Origin: Solobacterium sp.
GTDB lineage: Bacteria; Bacillota_I; Bacilli_A; Erysipelotrichales; Erysipelotrichaceae
Assembly (NCBI GenBank): GCA_016291725.1
Contig: JAEEYJ010000015.1
Location: forward strand, 1 to 15,101
Direction: 5' to 3'
DNA length: 15,101 bases
Both the position numbers and the translations under genes were made by a program. Positions 8,532 to 14,810 of the stretch are shown one piece after another; positions within the stretch are counted from its first letter, which is position 1; each line of letters starts with the position of its first letter. The notes under the pieces are model-generated. The model saw only the letters and a program-made list of their open reading frames with translations. It was not told the DNA's origin and made no database searches.

Positions 8532-9616
8532 TTCAGGAATACCAGATAGGGGTCCTCGCAGAAGTTGTCCAGACTGTAGATGAACCATACATCCGTATTC
8601 TCCTGAAGGTAATCCGACGCATTGCCGCGGAAGTAGCGCAGGTCGATCATATCGATGTGCTCGTATTCCGCCGCAAGGTAGGGTACAAGGATATGGGCAT
8701 ACGAGTCCTTGAGAATGAGGGCGCGTCTGCCGCTGTGTACATTGGTCTCAATGGACTCGAATGCGTGGTTGCCGTCAAGATAGTACATGTATTTGTCTTT
8801 TTCGGCGAGGCGTTCTTCAAAGAACAGTCCTTCGTGGACGGTGCCGTCCTCAAGGGTGACCGTCGCCTGCAGTCCTGCATGATCGGGACGGACGATGTCT
8901 TCCCCGGCATGCCGGAAAGCGCCGGAACGGGAATACATGGTTCCGCGGAAGTCATCGGCCACTACGGTCATGGTGAAGTCTTCCGGCTCTTTCTGCAGCG
9001 CCTGTGCGCAGATGGCTTTGTATCCCTGCAGCGCACCATACGCGTTCCAGTGATGGTCGGTACGGAAGTAGAAGGGGTCCACGGATGTGTCGATCCTGAT
9101 GACCGGATATCCCAGCAGTTCTTCTGCATGGTCCCGGAGGGCTTCCTGGTCCAGACTGTAGGATCCGGCTTTCAGCAGCGTCTGCCGGGTACCGGCTGCC
9201 GTCGGCACCAGAAGAATGTACGGCTGTACACCCTGATCTGTGCAGAATTCCCGGATCAGTTCCGTGTTCTGCATCAGAGTACGCTCATCATAGGTCTGGA
9301 ACCGCCGGATCAGATACCCATCGTCCGCAAAGAAGACATCATTGTTCTCCAGCGAACCGCTGTACTGCTTGGTATATGCCTTCAGACCGATCCAGAAGTC
9401 CCGGAACGGGAAATGGTCTGTAAACCAGGTCTCAAAGGCGGTATCGAAGTCGCCGGAGAACACACTGCGCATGGATGTGTCCGGTGCGGCAGCGAGCGCC
9501 CGGTTTTCGTTTTCGGAGAAGGTCCGGCGCGGAAGCACGATGAAAGCCGCGGACAGTACAAGGATGATGGTACCGCACAGCAGCAGATTCAGTTTTTTCA
9601 GCGTGTTTTCTTTCAT
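8528..9616 (-). CDS. DHHW-family (AlgJ/AlgX-like) exported protein for O-acetylation
   Basis: This 362-residue protein has one N-terminal hydrophobic segment (about residues 9-28), so it is probably anchored with its body outside the membrane. The core carries TDHHWNAYG (Asp187-Trp190), the signature of the DHHW/SGNH-like family, and a later KDSYAHILVPYL block (Asp304, Ser305) that supplies the likely serine nucleophile. Relatives such as AlgJ and AlgX handle acetyl groups on exported polysaccharide together with an MBOAT protein. The immediately upstream MBOAT gene supports the same role here; the polymer is unknown. The start at 9616 is one base after the MBOAT stop (TGATATG). A 13-residue upstream extension lies within MBOAT codons and is rejected. 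No Shine-Dalgarno site is visible, so re-initiation after MBOAT translation is likely. Confidence 0.88.
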   Translation of the reverse strand: MKENTLKKLNLLLCGTIILVLSAAFIVLPRRTFSENENRALAAAPDTSMRSVFSGDFDTAFETWFTDHFPFRDFWIGLKAYTKQYSGSLENNDVFFADDGYLIRRFQTYDERTLMQNTELIREFCTDQGVQPYILLVPTAAGTRQTLLKAGSYSLDQEALRDHAEELLGYPVIRIDTSVDPFYFRTDHHWNAYGALQGYKAICAQALQKEPEDFTMTVVADDFRGTMYSRSGAFRHAGEDIVRPDHAGLQATVTLEDGTVHEGLFFEERLAEKDKYMYYLDGNHAFESIETNVHSGRRALILKDSYAHILVPYLAAEYEHIDMIDLRYFRGNASDYLQENTDVWFIYSLDNFCEDPYLVFLK

Positions 9617-9617
9617 A

Positions 9618-11000
9618 TCAGAACCGGAAGTACAGGAACGGGTTGTAGCTGGCATCTACGATGAAAGCCGTGCACAGCAGCAGGCAGCCGGCGCAGAGCA
9701 GCGGTGTGCTCCACGGCAGGCGCTCCTGCAGGAAACGGTCTGCTTTCTGCAGCAGGGTTGTGGAAGCCAGAATGCCGATAAGCAGCACAGCCAGATTGTC
9801 CCGCAGGTAATAGAGCGTCAGTCCGCTGTACAGCGCAGGGGAAGCAAACATTCTGCTCAGATAATGCATGCCCTGGCCGATATCGGTAAAGGCAAAGAAT
9901 ACCCAGGCGATCAGCACCGCCGCCATGGTGTAGGAATGCTGCAGGAAGCGAGGTGCCTTCTGCAGGTACTTCAGCAGGAACAGCTTTTCCAGTATAAGCA
10001 GGAAACCGTAGAACATGCCCCACAGAATGAAGTTCCAGGCAGCACCGTGCCAGAGACCGGTCAGGAACCAGACGATGATGATGTTCACCAGCTGGCGCGG
10101 CAGGCCTTTGCGGTTTCCTCCGAGCGGAATGTAGACATAGTCGCGGAACCAGTAGGAAAGGGTCATGTGCCAGCGGCGCCAGAAATCCGTGATGGAACGG
10201 GCTGTATAGGGATGATCGAAGTTTTCCGGGAAGTGGAAGCCGAGGATCCGGCCGATGCCGATCGCCATGTCGGAGTAGCCGCTGAAATCATAGTAAATCT
10301 GCAGAGCATAGAAGAGTATGCCGAGCCAGGCTGTCAGGATGGTCATGTCCGGATCTGCCAGCCGGCTGATCTCTTCGAAGACGGCACCGCAGGAATTGGC
10401 TATCAGTACTTTCTTGGCCAGTCCCTGGCAGAACCGGACCAGCCCGTCATGTGCATCCCCGACCGTGATCGACCGTTCATTCAGTTCCTGCGCGACTTCA
10501 CGGTAACGGACGATCGGTCCGGCGATGAGCTGCGGGAACATGACAACATAGGCACCGAAGCTGATCAGACTGTGCTGTTCCTCGGTCTGCCGGCGGTAGA
10601 GATCAATGGGATAGGACATGGTCTGGAAGGTGTAGAAAGAGATGCCGATGGGCAGAGAGACCTGCACAGGGCGCAGGGAACGCAGTCCCAGCGCACGGAG
10701 ATTCTGGATGATGAAGCCGGCGTACTTGAAGAAGCCCAGCAGGCACAGATTGAACACGATGCACAGAATGAGTGCGTTCCTTGCGGCTTTTCCTTCCCGC
10801 CTGGCGATAATCCTGCCCATCAGCCAGTTCATCAGGATCGACGCAACCATGACCAGTACATAGACCGGTTCTCCCCAGCCGTAGAAGAACAGACTGACGG
10901 CGAATAGAACGAAGTTGCGGTACTTCCACGGACAAAGGAAATAGACCAGCAGGACCACCGGCAGATAGGCATACAGGAATGTCAGGGAGCTGAATACCAT
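9618..11000 (-). CDS. MBOAT-family membrane O-acyltransferase (AlgI-like)
   Basis: This 460-residue integral membrane protein has many hydrophobic segments. It has the MBOAT family marks: MVFSSLTFL at the N-terminus, FPQLIAGPIVRY (155-166), the YYDFSGYSDMAIG block (236-248), FWRRWHMTLS (273-282) and the catalytic histidine in TGLWHGAAWN (His318). AlgI/PatA-type members pass acyl groups, usually acetyl, across the membrane onto an exported polymer. Pairing with the DHHW gene that follows by one base supports cell-envelope O-acetylation. No glycosyltransferase or polymerase is nearby, so the acceptor is unknown. It is the first gene of the minus-strand operon. The start is fixed by the conserved N-terminus, yet no Shine-Dalgarno site precedes it and a -10 element lies only 8 bases upstream. 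Confidence 0.94.
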   Translation of the reverse strand: MVFSSLTFLYAYLPVVLLVYFLCPWKYRNFVLFAVSLFFYGWGEPVYVLVMVASILMNWLMGRIIARREGKAARNALILCIVFNLCLLGFFKYAGFIIQNLRALGLRSLRPVQVSLPIGISFYTFQTMSYPIDLYRRQTEEQHSLISFGAYVVMFPQLIAGPIVRYREVAQELNERSITVGDAHDGLVRFCQGLAKKVLIANSCGAVFEEISRLADPDMTILTAWLGILFYALQIYYDFSGYSDMAIGIGRILGFHFPENFDHPYTARSITDFWRRWHMTLSYWFRDYVYIPLGGNRKGLPRQLVNIIIVWFLTGLWHGAAWNFILWGMFYGFLLILEKLFLLKYLQKAPRFLQHSYTMAAVLIAWVFFAFTDIGQGMHYLSRMFASPALYSGLTLYYLRDNLAVLLIGILASTTLLQKADRFLQERLPWSTPLLCAGCLLLCTAFIVDASYNPFLYFRF

Positions 11001-11008
11001 ACTTGGTT

Positions 11009-11017
11009 ATTATAGCA
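11009..11017 (-). promoter_or_regulatory. Extended -10 promoter of the MBOAT operon, apparently leaderless
   Basis: On the minus strand the sequence reads TGC-TATAAT, a perfect -10 hexamer with the TGN extension. No good -35 element lies 16-18 bases upstream; TTGTCA occurs but 23 bases away. Only eight bases separate the hexamer from the MBOAT ATG, so transcription should begin at or within about two bases of the start codon. There is no ribosome-binding site. Confidence 0.7.
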
Positions 11018-11036
11018 GTGAAGAAGGCAAACCACA

Positions 11037-11065
11037 CTGACAAAGTGCACCGGGCGTGGTAACAT
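11037..11065 (+). promoter_or_regulatory. Promoter of the RlmI-type gene
   Basis: CTGACA at 11037-11042 and TAACAT at 11060-11065 are separated by 17 bases, and TGG directly before the -10 gives a TGN extension. The predicted start of transcription near 11072 leaves a leader of about 15 bases that just includes the ribosome-binding site. This rules out the in-frame ATG at 11066 as the initiator. Confidence 0.72.
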
Positions 11066-11073
11066 ATGCCTGC

Positions 11074-11079
11074 AGGAGA
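11074..11079 (+). promoter_or_regulatory. Ribosome-binding site deciding the RlmI start
   Basis: AGGAGA lies seven bases before the ATG at 11087. The in-frame ATG at 11066 has no such site, so 11087 is the better start. Confidence 0.8.
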
Positions 11080-11086
11080 AAACGAT

Positions 11087-12295
11087 ATGCACAACAATAC
11101 GGTATTTCCCTCCATTGTGGTTACAAAGAAGCAGGAGAAGAGCCTGCGGGCAGGCTCCCTGTGGGTCTATGAGGATGAAATCCTCTCACAGGAAGGGATG
11201 ATCGGGAACGGTGCTGCCGTGGATGTGTTCTCGGAAAAGGGGACCTATCTGGGCAGCGGCCTTTGGAGTGAAGTATCCCGGATCCGGGTGCGGATTCTGG
11301 GAAAGAATGCCAATGAAGTCTATGATGACGCTTTCTGGATCCGGCGGGTACGCTATGCAGTGGAATACCGGAAGCAGGTCATGGGCGATGATTTCCGCGC
11401 ATGCAGGCTGATCCACGGAGAGGCGGACGGACTGCCCGGTGTGACCGTGGACCGCTATGAGAATGTACTGGTGAGCGAGATCCAGTCCTACGGTATGGAA
11501 CAGCGCAAGGGAGTACTGTACCGTACTTTGATGGATCTGTTTGTGGAGGACGGGACCAGGGTGTTCATCTATGAGCGCAATGAAGGCGCACTGCGCCGGA
11601 AGGAAGGCCTGGTGCAGGAACAGGGCTGGTATACGGAACCCGGTCCGGACAAGGTCGTGATTGAGGAATGCGGCATCCGCTATGAAGTGGATATCGTAAA
11701 CGGACAGAAGACCGGATTCTTCCTGGACCAGAAGTACAACCGGGTGAGTGTACGTACGCTGAGCAGAGGACTGAAGGTGCTGGACTGCTGCACGCATACC
11801 GGCGCGTTTGCGCTGAATGCTGTGATGGGCGGTGCGGCAGAGGTCACCGGAGTGGATATCTCGGAAACAGCGCTGGAGGAAGCCCGGTGCAATGCTGTGC
11901 TCAACGGAATGCAGGACAGCGTACGCTTCGTTCAGGCGGATATGTTTGATTTCCTGGAAGAAGCGCTGGAGCGGCATGAAAGGTATGATCTGATCATCCT
12001 GGATCCGCCGGCGTTCACCAAGAACAAAAGAAGCGTGCAGAATGCCCGCAGCGGCTACCGGCGGCTGAACGCACTGGCGATGCGGGTCCTGAAGCGCGGG
12101 GGATACCTGGTGACGAATTCCTGTTCGCACTATATGACCCGGGAGCTGTTCCTGGAGATGCTGATGGACGCGGCGCGGGATGCCGGAGTGGAAGTACGGA
12201 TTGTGAAGGAAGCCCATGCGGCGCCCGACCATCCTGTCCGTCTGGTATCCGATGAAGGGGAATACCTGAAGAACTTTATCCTTCAGATTGTATAG
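11087..12295 (+). CDS. rlmI: Class I SAM-dependent 23S rRNA methyltransferase, RlmI (m5C) family
   Basis: This 402-residue protein has an N-terminal PUA domain (about 8-75), a central RNA-binding region, and a C-terminal Rossmann methyltransferase domain. That domain has VLDCCTHTGAFALNA (231-245) for SAM binding, GVDIS (255-259), DPPAF (306-310) and the catalytic-type cysteine in NSCSH (Cys346). The KTGFFLDQ segment (208-215) is also typical of RlmI/YwbD relatives. The family methylates cytosine C5 in 23S rRNA (C1962 in E. coli). The symbol reflects family membership; the modified base in this organism is untested. It is transcribed alone from its own promoter and ends in TAG before a strong terminator. 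It stands head to head with the operon holding two more rRNA-modification genes. Confidence 0.9.
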   Translation: MHNNTVFPSIVVTKKQEKSLRAGSLWVYEDEILSQEGMIGNGAAVDVFSEKGTYLGSGLWSEVSRIRVRILGKNANEVYDDAFWIRRVRYAVEYRKQVMGDDFRACRLIHGEADGLPGVTVDRYENVLVSEIQSYGMEQRKGVLYRTLMDLFVEDGTRVFIYERNEGALRRKEGLVQEQGWYTEPGPDKVVIEECGIRYEVDIVNGQKTGFFLDQKYNRVSVRTLSRGLKVLDCCTHTGAFALNAVMGGAAEVTGVDISETALEEARCNAVLNGMQDSVRFVQADMFDFLEEALERHERYDLIILDPPAFTKNKRSVQNARSGYRRLNALAMRVLKRGGYLVTNSCSHYMTRELFLEMLMDAARDAGVEVRIVKEAHAAPDHPVRLVSDEGEYLKNFILQIV

Positions 12296-12333
12296 ACGCA
12301 GGGCAGTGTGTCCGCTGGGGAAGGATAATGCAG

Positions 12334-12359
12334 AAAACGGCTTGATCAAGCCGTTTTTT
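12334..12359 (+). terminator. Intrinsic terminator after the RlmI-type gene
   Basis: A perfect 10-bp stem (AAAACGGCTT at 12334-12343 pairing with 12348-12357) closes a GATC loop and runs into six T residues. It lies 38 bases after the stop codon. Nothing coding is visible in the 132 bases between the RlmI-type and CarD genes. Confidence 0.9.
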
Positions 12360-12371
12360 ACCATTCCATGC

Positions 12372-12400
12372 ATGAAAAATGCATAAAAAATAGTTATAAT
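12372..12400 (+). promoter_or_regulatory. Promoter of the CarD-family gene
   Basis: A perfect TATAAT at 12395-12400 has ATGAAA (4 of 6 matches to the -35 consensus) 17 bases upstream at 12372-12377. The surrounding DNA is AT-rich, unlike the flanking genes. The inverted copies ATGCAT at 12368-12373 and 12379-12384 overlap the -35 element. Confidence 0.65.
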
Positions 12401-12413
12401 AATGAATAGAGAT

Positions 12414-12420
12414 AAGGAGG
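12414..12420 (+). promoter_or_regulatory. Strong ribosome-binding site of the CarD gene
   Basis: AAGGAGG lies seven bases before the ATG at 12428. The in-frame TTG at 12425 would be too close to it, so ATG is the start. Confidence 0.85.
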
Positions 12421-12427
12421 TTTTTTG

Positions 12428-12931
12428 ATGTACAGTATCGATGATCTTGTCATATACAGACGCGATGTGTGCCGGGTTGCCGGGCGGGAAACCAGCCAGG
12501 TAAGCGGTGAAGATTGTTATGTCCTTACTCCTTATGCTTCAGACGACGGGTCAGTAAGAATGCTGGTGCCTGTATCCAACAAGGGAGGACATCTGCGCGA
12601 CATCATTACGCCTCCGGAAGCAGAGGCATTGATGGAGCGCATCGGGAGTATTGAACCGCTGGTGGACAAGCCGGCGAACATGAAGAGCCAGTACGTAGCG
12701 ATGCTCAGAGGGGATTCCATCGAGGACCTGATCCGGGTCATCAAGACGGCCAGTATGCGGAACAAAGCAAGGATGGAGAATCATAAGAAACTGGCGGCCA
12801 TTGACGGGGAATACCTGGCAAAGGCGATGGATTATATCCTGAAGGAACTGTCGGTTGCCTACGGCAAAGGCTACGATGAAATCAAGGAAGATTTTCTGGC
12901 AAGCCTCCGCAGCTGCGGGATCAGCGATTGA
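12428..12931 (+). CDS. CarD-family transcriptional regulator
   Basis: This 167-residue protein matches the CarD/CdnL/YdeB family in length and layout. An N-terminal RNA polymerase-interacting domain (about 1-65: MYSIDDLVIYRRDVCRV, YVLTPY, VRMLVPVSN) is followed by a helical C-terminal domain (about 66-162) with several Lys and Arg residues. Known members bind the RNA polymerase beta subunit and stabilise open promoter complexes, often at rRNA and growth-related promoters. The PANMKSQY segment (82-89) aligns with the place where mycobacterial and Thermus CarD have a tryptophan that wedges into the promoter minor groove; here that residue appears to be Met85. The gene is monocistronic, with its own promoter, optimal ribosome-binding site and terminator, implying independent and probably strong expression. 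Confidence 0.85.
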   Translation: MYSIDDLVIYRRDVCRVAGRETSQVSGEDCYVLTPYASDDGSVRMLVPVSNKGGHLRDIITPPEAEALMERIGSIEPLVDKPANMKSQYVAMLRGDSIEDLIRVIKTASMRNKARMENHKKLAAIDGEYLAKAMDYILKELSVAYGKGYDEIKEDFLASLRSCGISD

Positions 12932-12962
12932 AGCCTTCCGTATCCAGGGAAGGCTTTTTTAT
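12931..12962 (+). terminator. Intrinsic terminator of the CarD gene
   Basis: A 9-bp stem (AAGCCTTCC at 12931-12939 with 12948-12956) and an eight-base loop are followed by a T-rich tract. The stem begins at the last base of the CarD stop codon, an unusually tight arrangement. Confidence 0.88.
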
Positions 12963-12999
12963 TTGTGCAGGGAATGATTCATCCCGGGCAGTACTGCAG

Positions 13000-13024
13000 A
13001 AAAACCGGACCGCAGCGGTCCGGT
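13000..13024 (-). terminator. Intrinsic terminator of the WYL-Sir2 operon
   Basis: Read on the minus strand, a GC-rich 9-bp stem (ACCGGACCG, 13024-13016 with 13012-13004) and a three-base loop run into a five-T tract at 13004-13000. It lies four bases beyond the Sir2 stop codon and faces the CarD terminator, so the two converging units each have their own hairpin. Confidence 0.87.
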
Positions 13025-13028
13025 ATGT

Positions 13029-13760
13029 CTATACATGCAGATACGGGAATACGTGGTCGAAGGTGTCCTGGATGAGCAGGTCGGCTGCGCTGTCGTACGG
13101 TGTAGCATCGCGGTTGATGAGGACAAGCTTCCGGCCGCTGAAGTACTGCAGCAGTCCTGCAGCAGGGTAGACGACGAGGGACGTACCGAGGACAACCAGA
13201 ACATCGGCGCTCCGTATGAGGGAGATGGCCCGGTTCAGGATGAAGCCGTCCAAAGGTTCTTCATAGAGCACGACATCCGGCTTGATCAGCCCGCCGCAGT
13301 GTCTGCAGTGCGGTACGCCTTCCTGCGCCATGACATCCTCCAGCGAGTATGAGCGGCCGCAGTCTTCACAGTGATTGCGCAGTACAGAGCCATGGATCTC
13401 GTAGACGACCTTGGATCCGGCCGCTGTATGCAGACCATCGATGTTCTGGGTTACTGTTCCGATGCATCGGCCGGCTTTTTCCAGCTTTGCGATGTATTCA
13501 TGGACGATGTTCGGCTTTGCGTCCGGGTAGATCATCTTCTGTTTGTAGAAGCGGTAGAACTCTTCTGTATCATCATAGAAGAAATGATGGCTGATGATCT
13601 CTTCCGGCGGATAGCGGAACTGCTGGCTGTAGAGTCCGTCCTGGCTGCGGAAGTCAGGGATGCCGCTCGCTGTAGAGACACCGGCACCGGTGAAGAAGAC
13701 GATGGCACGGGATGAATCAATGATGTTCTGAAGCTGTTCAATCTTTTCCTTGGTGTTCAT
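13029..13760 (-). CDS. cobB: Sir2-family NAD-dependent protein deacylase
   Basis: This 243-residue sirtuin is of normal bacterial length. It has the NAD-binding GAGVSTASGIPDFRS (25-39), TQNIDGLH (104-111), the catalytic histidine in EIHGS (His123), a complete zinc site (Cys131, Cys134, Cys152, Cys155), KPDVVLYEE (160-168) and GTSLVVYPAA. Sirtuins remove acetyl or other acyl groups from lysines using NAD+, giving nicotinamide and O-acyl-ADP-ribose. The symbol is a family-level label; acyl preference is not clear. All expected catalytic residues are present. The ATG at 13760-13758 has a good AAGGAG site just upstream, inside the last codons of the WYL regulator, with a 23-base gene overlap. It is the second and last gene of this unit. 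Confidence 0.93.
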   Translation of the reverse strand: MNTKEKIEQLQNIIDSSRAIVFFTGAGVSTASGIPDFRSQDGLYSQQFRYPPEEIISHHFFYDDTEEFYRFYKQKMIYPDAKPNIVHEYIAKLEKAGRCIGTVTQNIDGLHTAAGSKVVYEIHGSVLRNHCEDCGRSYSLEDVMAQEGVPHCRHCGGLIKPDVVLYEEPLDGFILNRAISLIRSADVLVVLGTSLVVYPAAGLLQYFSGRKLVLINRDATPYDSAADLLIQDTFDHVFPYLHV

Positions 13761-14730
13761 AGGACTCCTTTCCGTAGGTCCGGATGAGATATTCGCCGGT
13801 TTCCTTCAACTGAGTGCGCAGTCCGGCAGGCTGCAGTACTTCAATGCGTTCGCCGAACTGCAGGATCCAGGAGATCAGCGTCGGTGTGACGGCGGTGCGT
13901 ATGCTGGCACGGAAACGGGTTTCCTCCATGGAGGAGATGATGATGTCCGTACCGAAGCGGTCGAAGACGGCACTGGCCAGATCATTGTCGAACAGGCAGG
14001 TGATGGTCTGCGGGTCTCCGGTATACATGTTGAACGAAGAGCGCAGCCAGGCATCGGCATCGAACGGACGGGGGTCGTAGGATTCCTCCGTCATGATGAC
14101 ATCCTCCATTTTATCGATCCTGTACGGAGCAAAGGCGCTGTGCGTACCGGTATAGGCAGCACAGTAGAACCGTCCGTTTCCGCTGACGATGGCGTATGGC
14201 TCCACGGTGTAGACTTCACCGCTGCGGCGGTATTTTTTCTTTCTGGCCGGGGTGAAATCATAGTAGTGGAAACGGATGGTGCGGTGTTCGGCAATGGCGT
14301 GCTGGATGATGCCGATTGCAGCAAGCACTGCAGTATTCTCGGTCTTTACTGTTGTGGACCGGGTGTTCTGCAGCTCTTTCTTCTGGCTGCTGCTGAGTCC
14401 GGCAAGAAGCTTGTCCAGCAGTGCGTCCGTATCCTTCCGGGACAGGGACGGGTTTGTACGCACAGCGTCGCTCAGGACAAGGGCTTCCGCCGGTGTAAAT
14501 GTATGCTCCAGGTAATAGCCCTGCTTCGGTGAACGTACGTAGCGGATATCGCAGCCGTTCTCCTGCAGTGCATGTATGGCATCGTACACGGTTCTTCTGT
14601 CCGCTGTGATGTTCCGGAAGTCCAGTTCGTCCAGAATCTCGTTCATGGACAGGATATGGTTGGCATCGGAACAGGAGCGCAGTATATCCTGTACGATCAG
14701 TGTTCTTCTGATGGAATCGCCCGGTTTCAT
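13738..14730 (-). CDS. WYL-domain transcriptional regulator with N-terminal HTH
   Basis: This 330-residue protein has the usual three-part layout: an N-terminal DeoR/HTH_11-type winged helix (about 1-75, including LSMNEILDEL and ITADRRTVYDAIHAL), a WYL domain (about 148-212, IRFHYYDF to APYRIDKMEDV) and a C-terminal WCX extension (about 240-320, ending QFGERIEVLQPAGLR). The name-giving W-Y-L is degenerate here (FYC at 188-190), which is common. WYL domains sense small ligands or nucleic acids and control DNA binding by the HTH; the ligand is unknown. It overlaps the sirtuin gene by 23 bases. The ATG at 14730-14728 has only a weak GGGAAA upstream. Two dyads over its promoter make autoregulation and control of the divergent gene plausible. 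Confidence 0.88.
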   Translation of the reverse strand: MKPGDSIRRTLIVQDILRSCSDANHILSMNEILDELDFRNITADRRTVYDAIHALQENGCDIRYVRSPKQGYYLEHTFTPAEALVLSDAVRTNPSLSRKDTDALLDKLLAGLSSSQKKELQNTRSTTVKTENTAVLAAIGIIQHAIAEHRTIRFHYYDFTPARKKKYRRSGEVYTVEPYAIVSGNGRFYCAAYTGTHSAFAPYRIDKMEDVIMTEESYDPRPFDADAWLRSSFNMYTGDPQTITCLFDNDLASAVFDRFGTDIIISSMEETRFRASIRTAVTPTLISWILQFGERIEVLQPAGLRTQLKETGEYLIRTYGKESYEHQGKD

Positions 14731-14743
14731 AATTGTTTCCCGC

Positions 14744-14773
14744 TGTACATCATATTGTACACCGTAATCGGTG
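14744..14773. promoter_or_regulatory. Two adjacent dyads, candidate operator for the WYL regulator
   Basis: TGTACA occurs at 14744-14749 and 14756-14761, separated by six bases and covering the -10 of the WYL gene. Next to it CACCG (14760-14764) and CGGTG (14769-14773) form a second dyad around TAAT, between the -10 and -35. Both lie in the 80-base spacer between divergent genes. Operator function is inference. Confidence 0.45.
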
Positions 14774-14776
14774 CAA
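14749..14776 (-). promoter_or_regulatory. Promoter of the WYL-Sir2 operon
   Basis: On the minus strand TTGCAC (14776-14771) and TATGAT (14754-14749) are 16 bases apart. Transcription would start near 14742, leaving a leader of about 12 bases with a poor ribosome-binding site. Confidence 0.6.
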
Positions 14777-14795
14777 AAGGGTAGTATTCAGCTGC

Positions 14796-14801
14796 AGGAG
14801 G
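14796..14801 (+). promoter_or_regulatory. Ribosome-binding site of the 3'-truncated membrane protein gene
   Basis: AGGAGG lies nine bases before the ATG at 14811. It supports this frame over the overlapping open frame from 14771. A convincing -35/-10 pair for this gene is not visible; TAGTAT at 14782-14787 could be a weak -10. Confidence 0.75.
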
Positions 14802-14810
14802 ACGAAGAAT

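Noticed and set aside
8657..9664. Plus-strand open frame of 335 codons opposite the DHHW gene
   Set aside because: A mirror-frame shadow with no motif; the minus-strand DHHW and KDSY motifs identify the real gene.
9342..10907. Open frame of 521 codons on the plus strand across the MBOAT and DHHW genes
   Set aside because: It runs antisense to two genes with catalytic motifs, its product is low-complexity and charged with no membrane or domain pattern, and no start signals are seen.
12334..12357. The GATC-centred palindrome as a regulatory operator
   Set aside because: Its perfect stem, four-base loop and following T-run 38 bases after a stop codon are fully explained by an intrinsic terminator.
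13750..14532. Plus-strand open frame of 260 codons opposite the WYL regulator
   Set aside because: It is antisense to a well-formed HTH-WYL protein and has no ribosome-binding site or recognisable product.
13029..14730. WYL-Sir2 pair as a defence island
   Set aside because: No nuclease, effector, helicase or mobile-element gene is visible; the sirtuin is a plain full-length deacylase with an intact zinc site.
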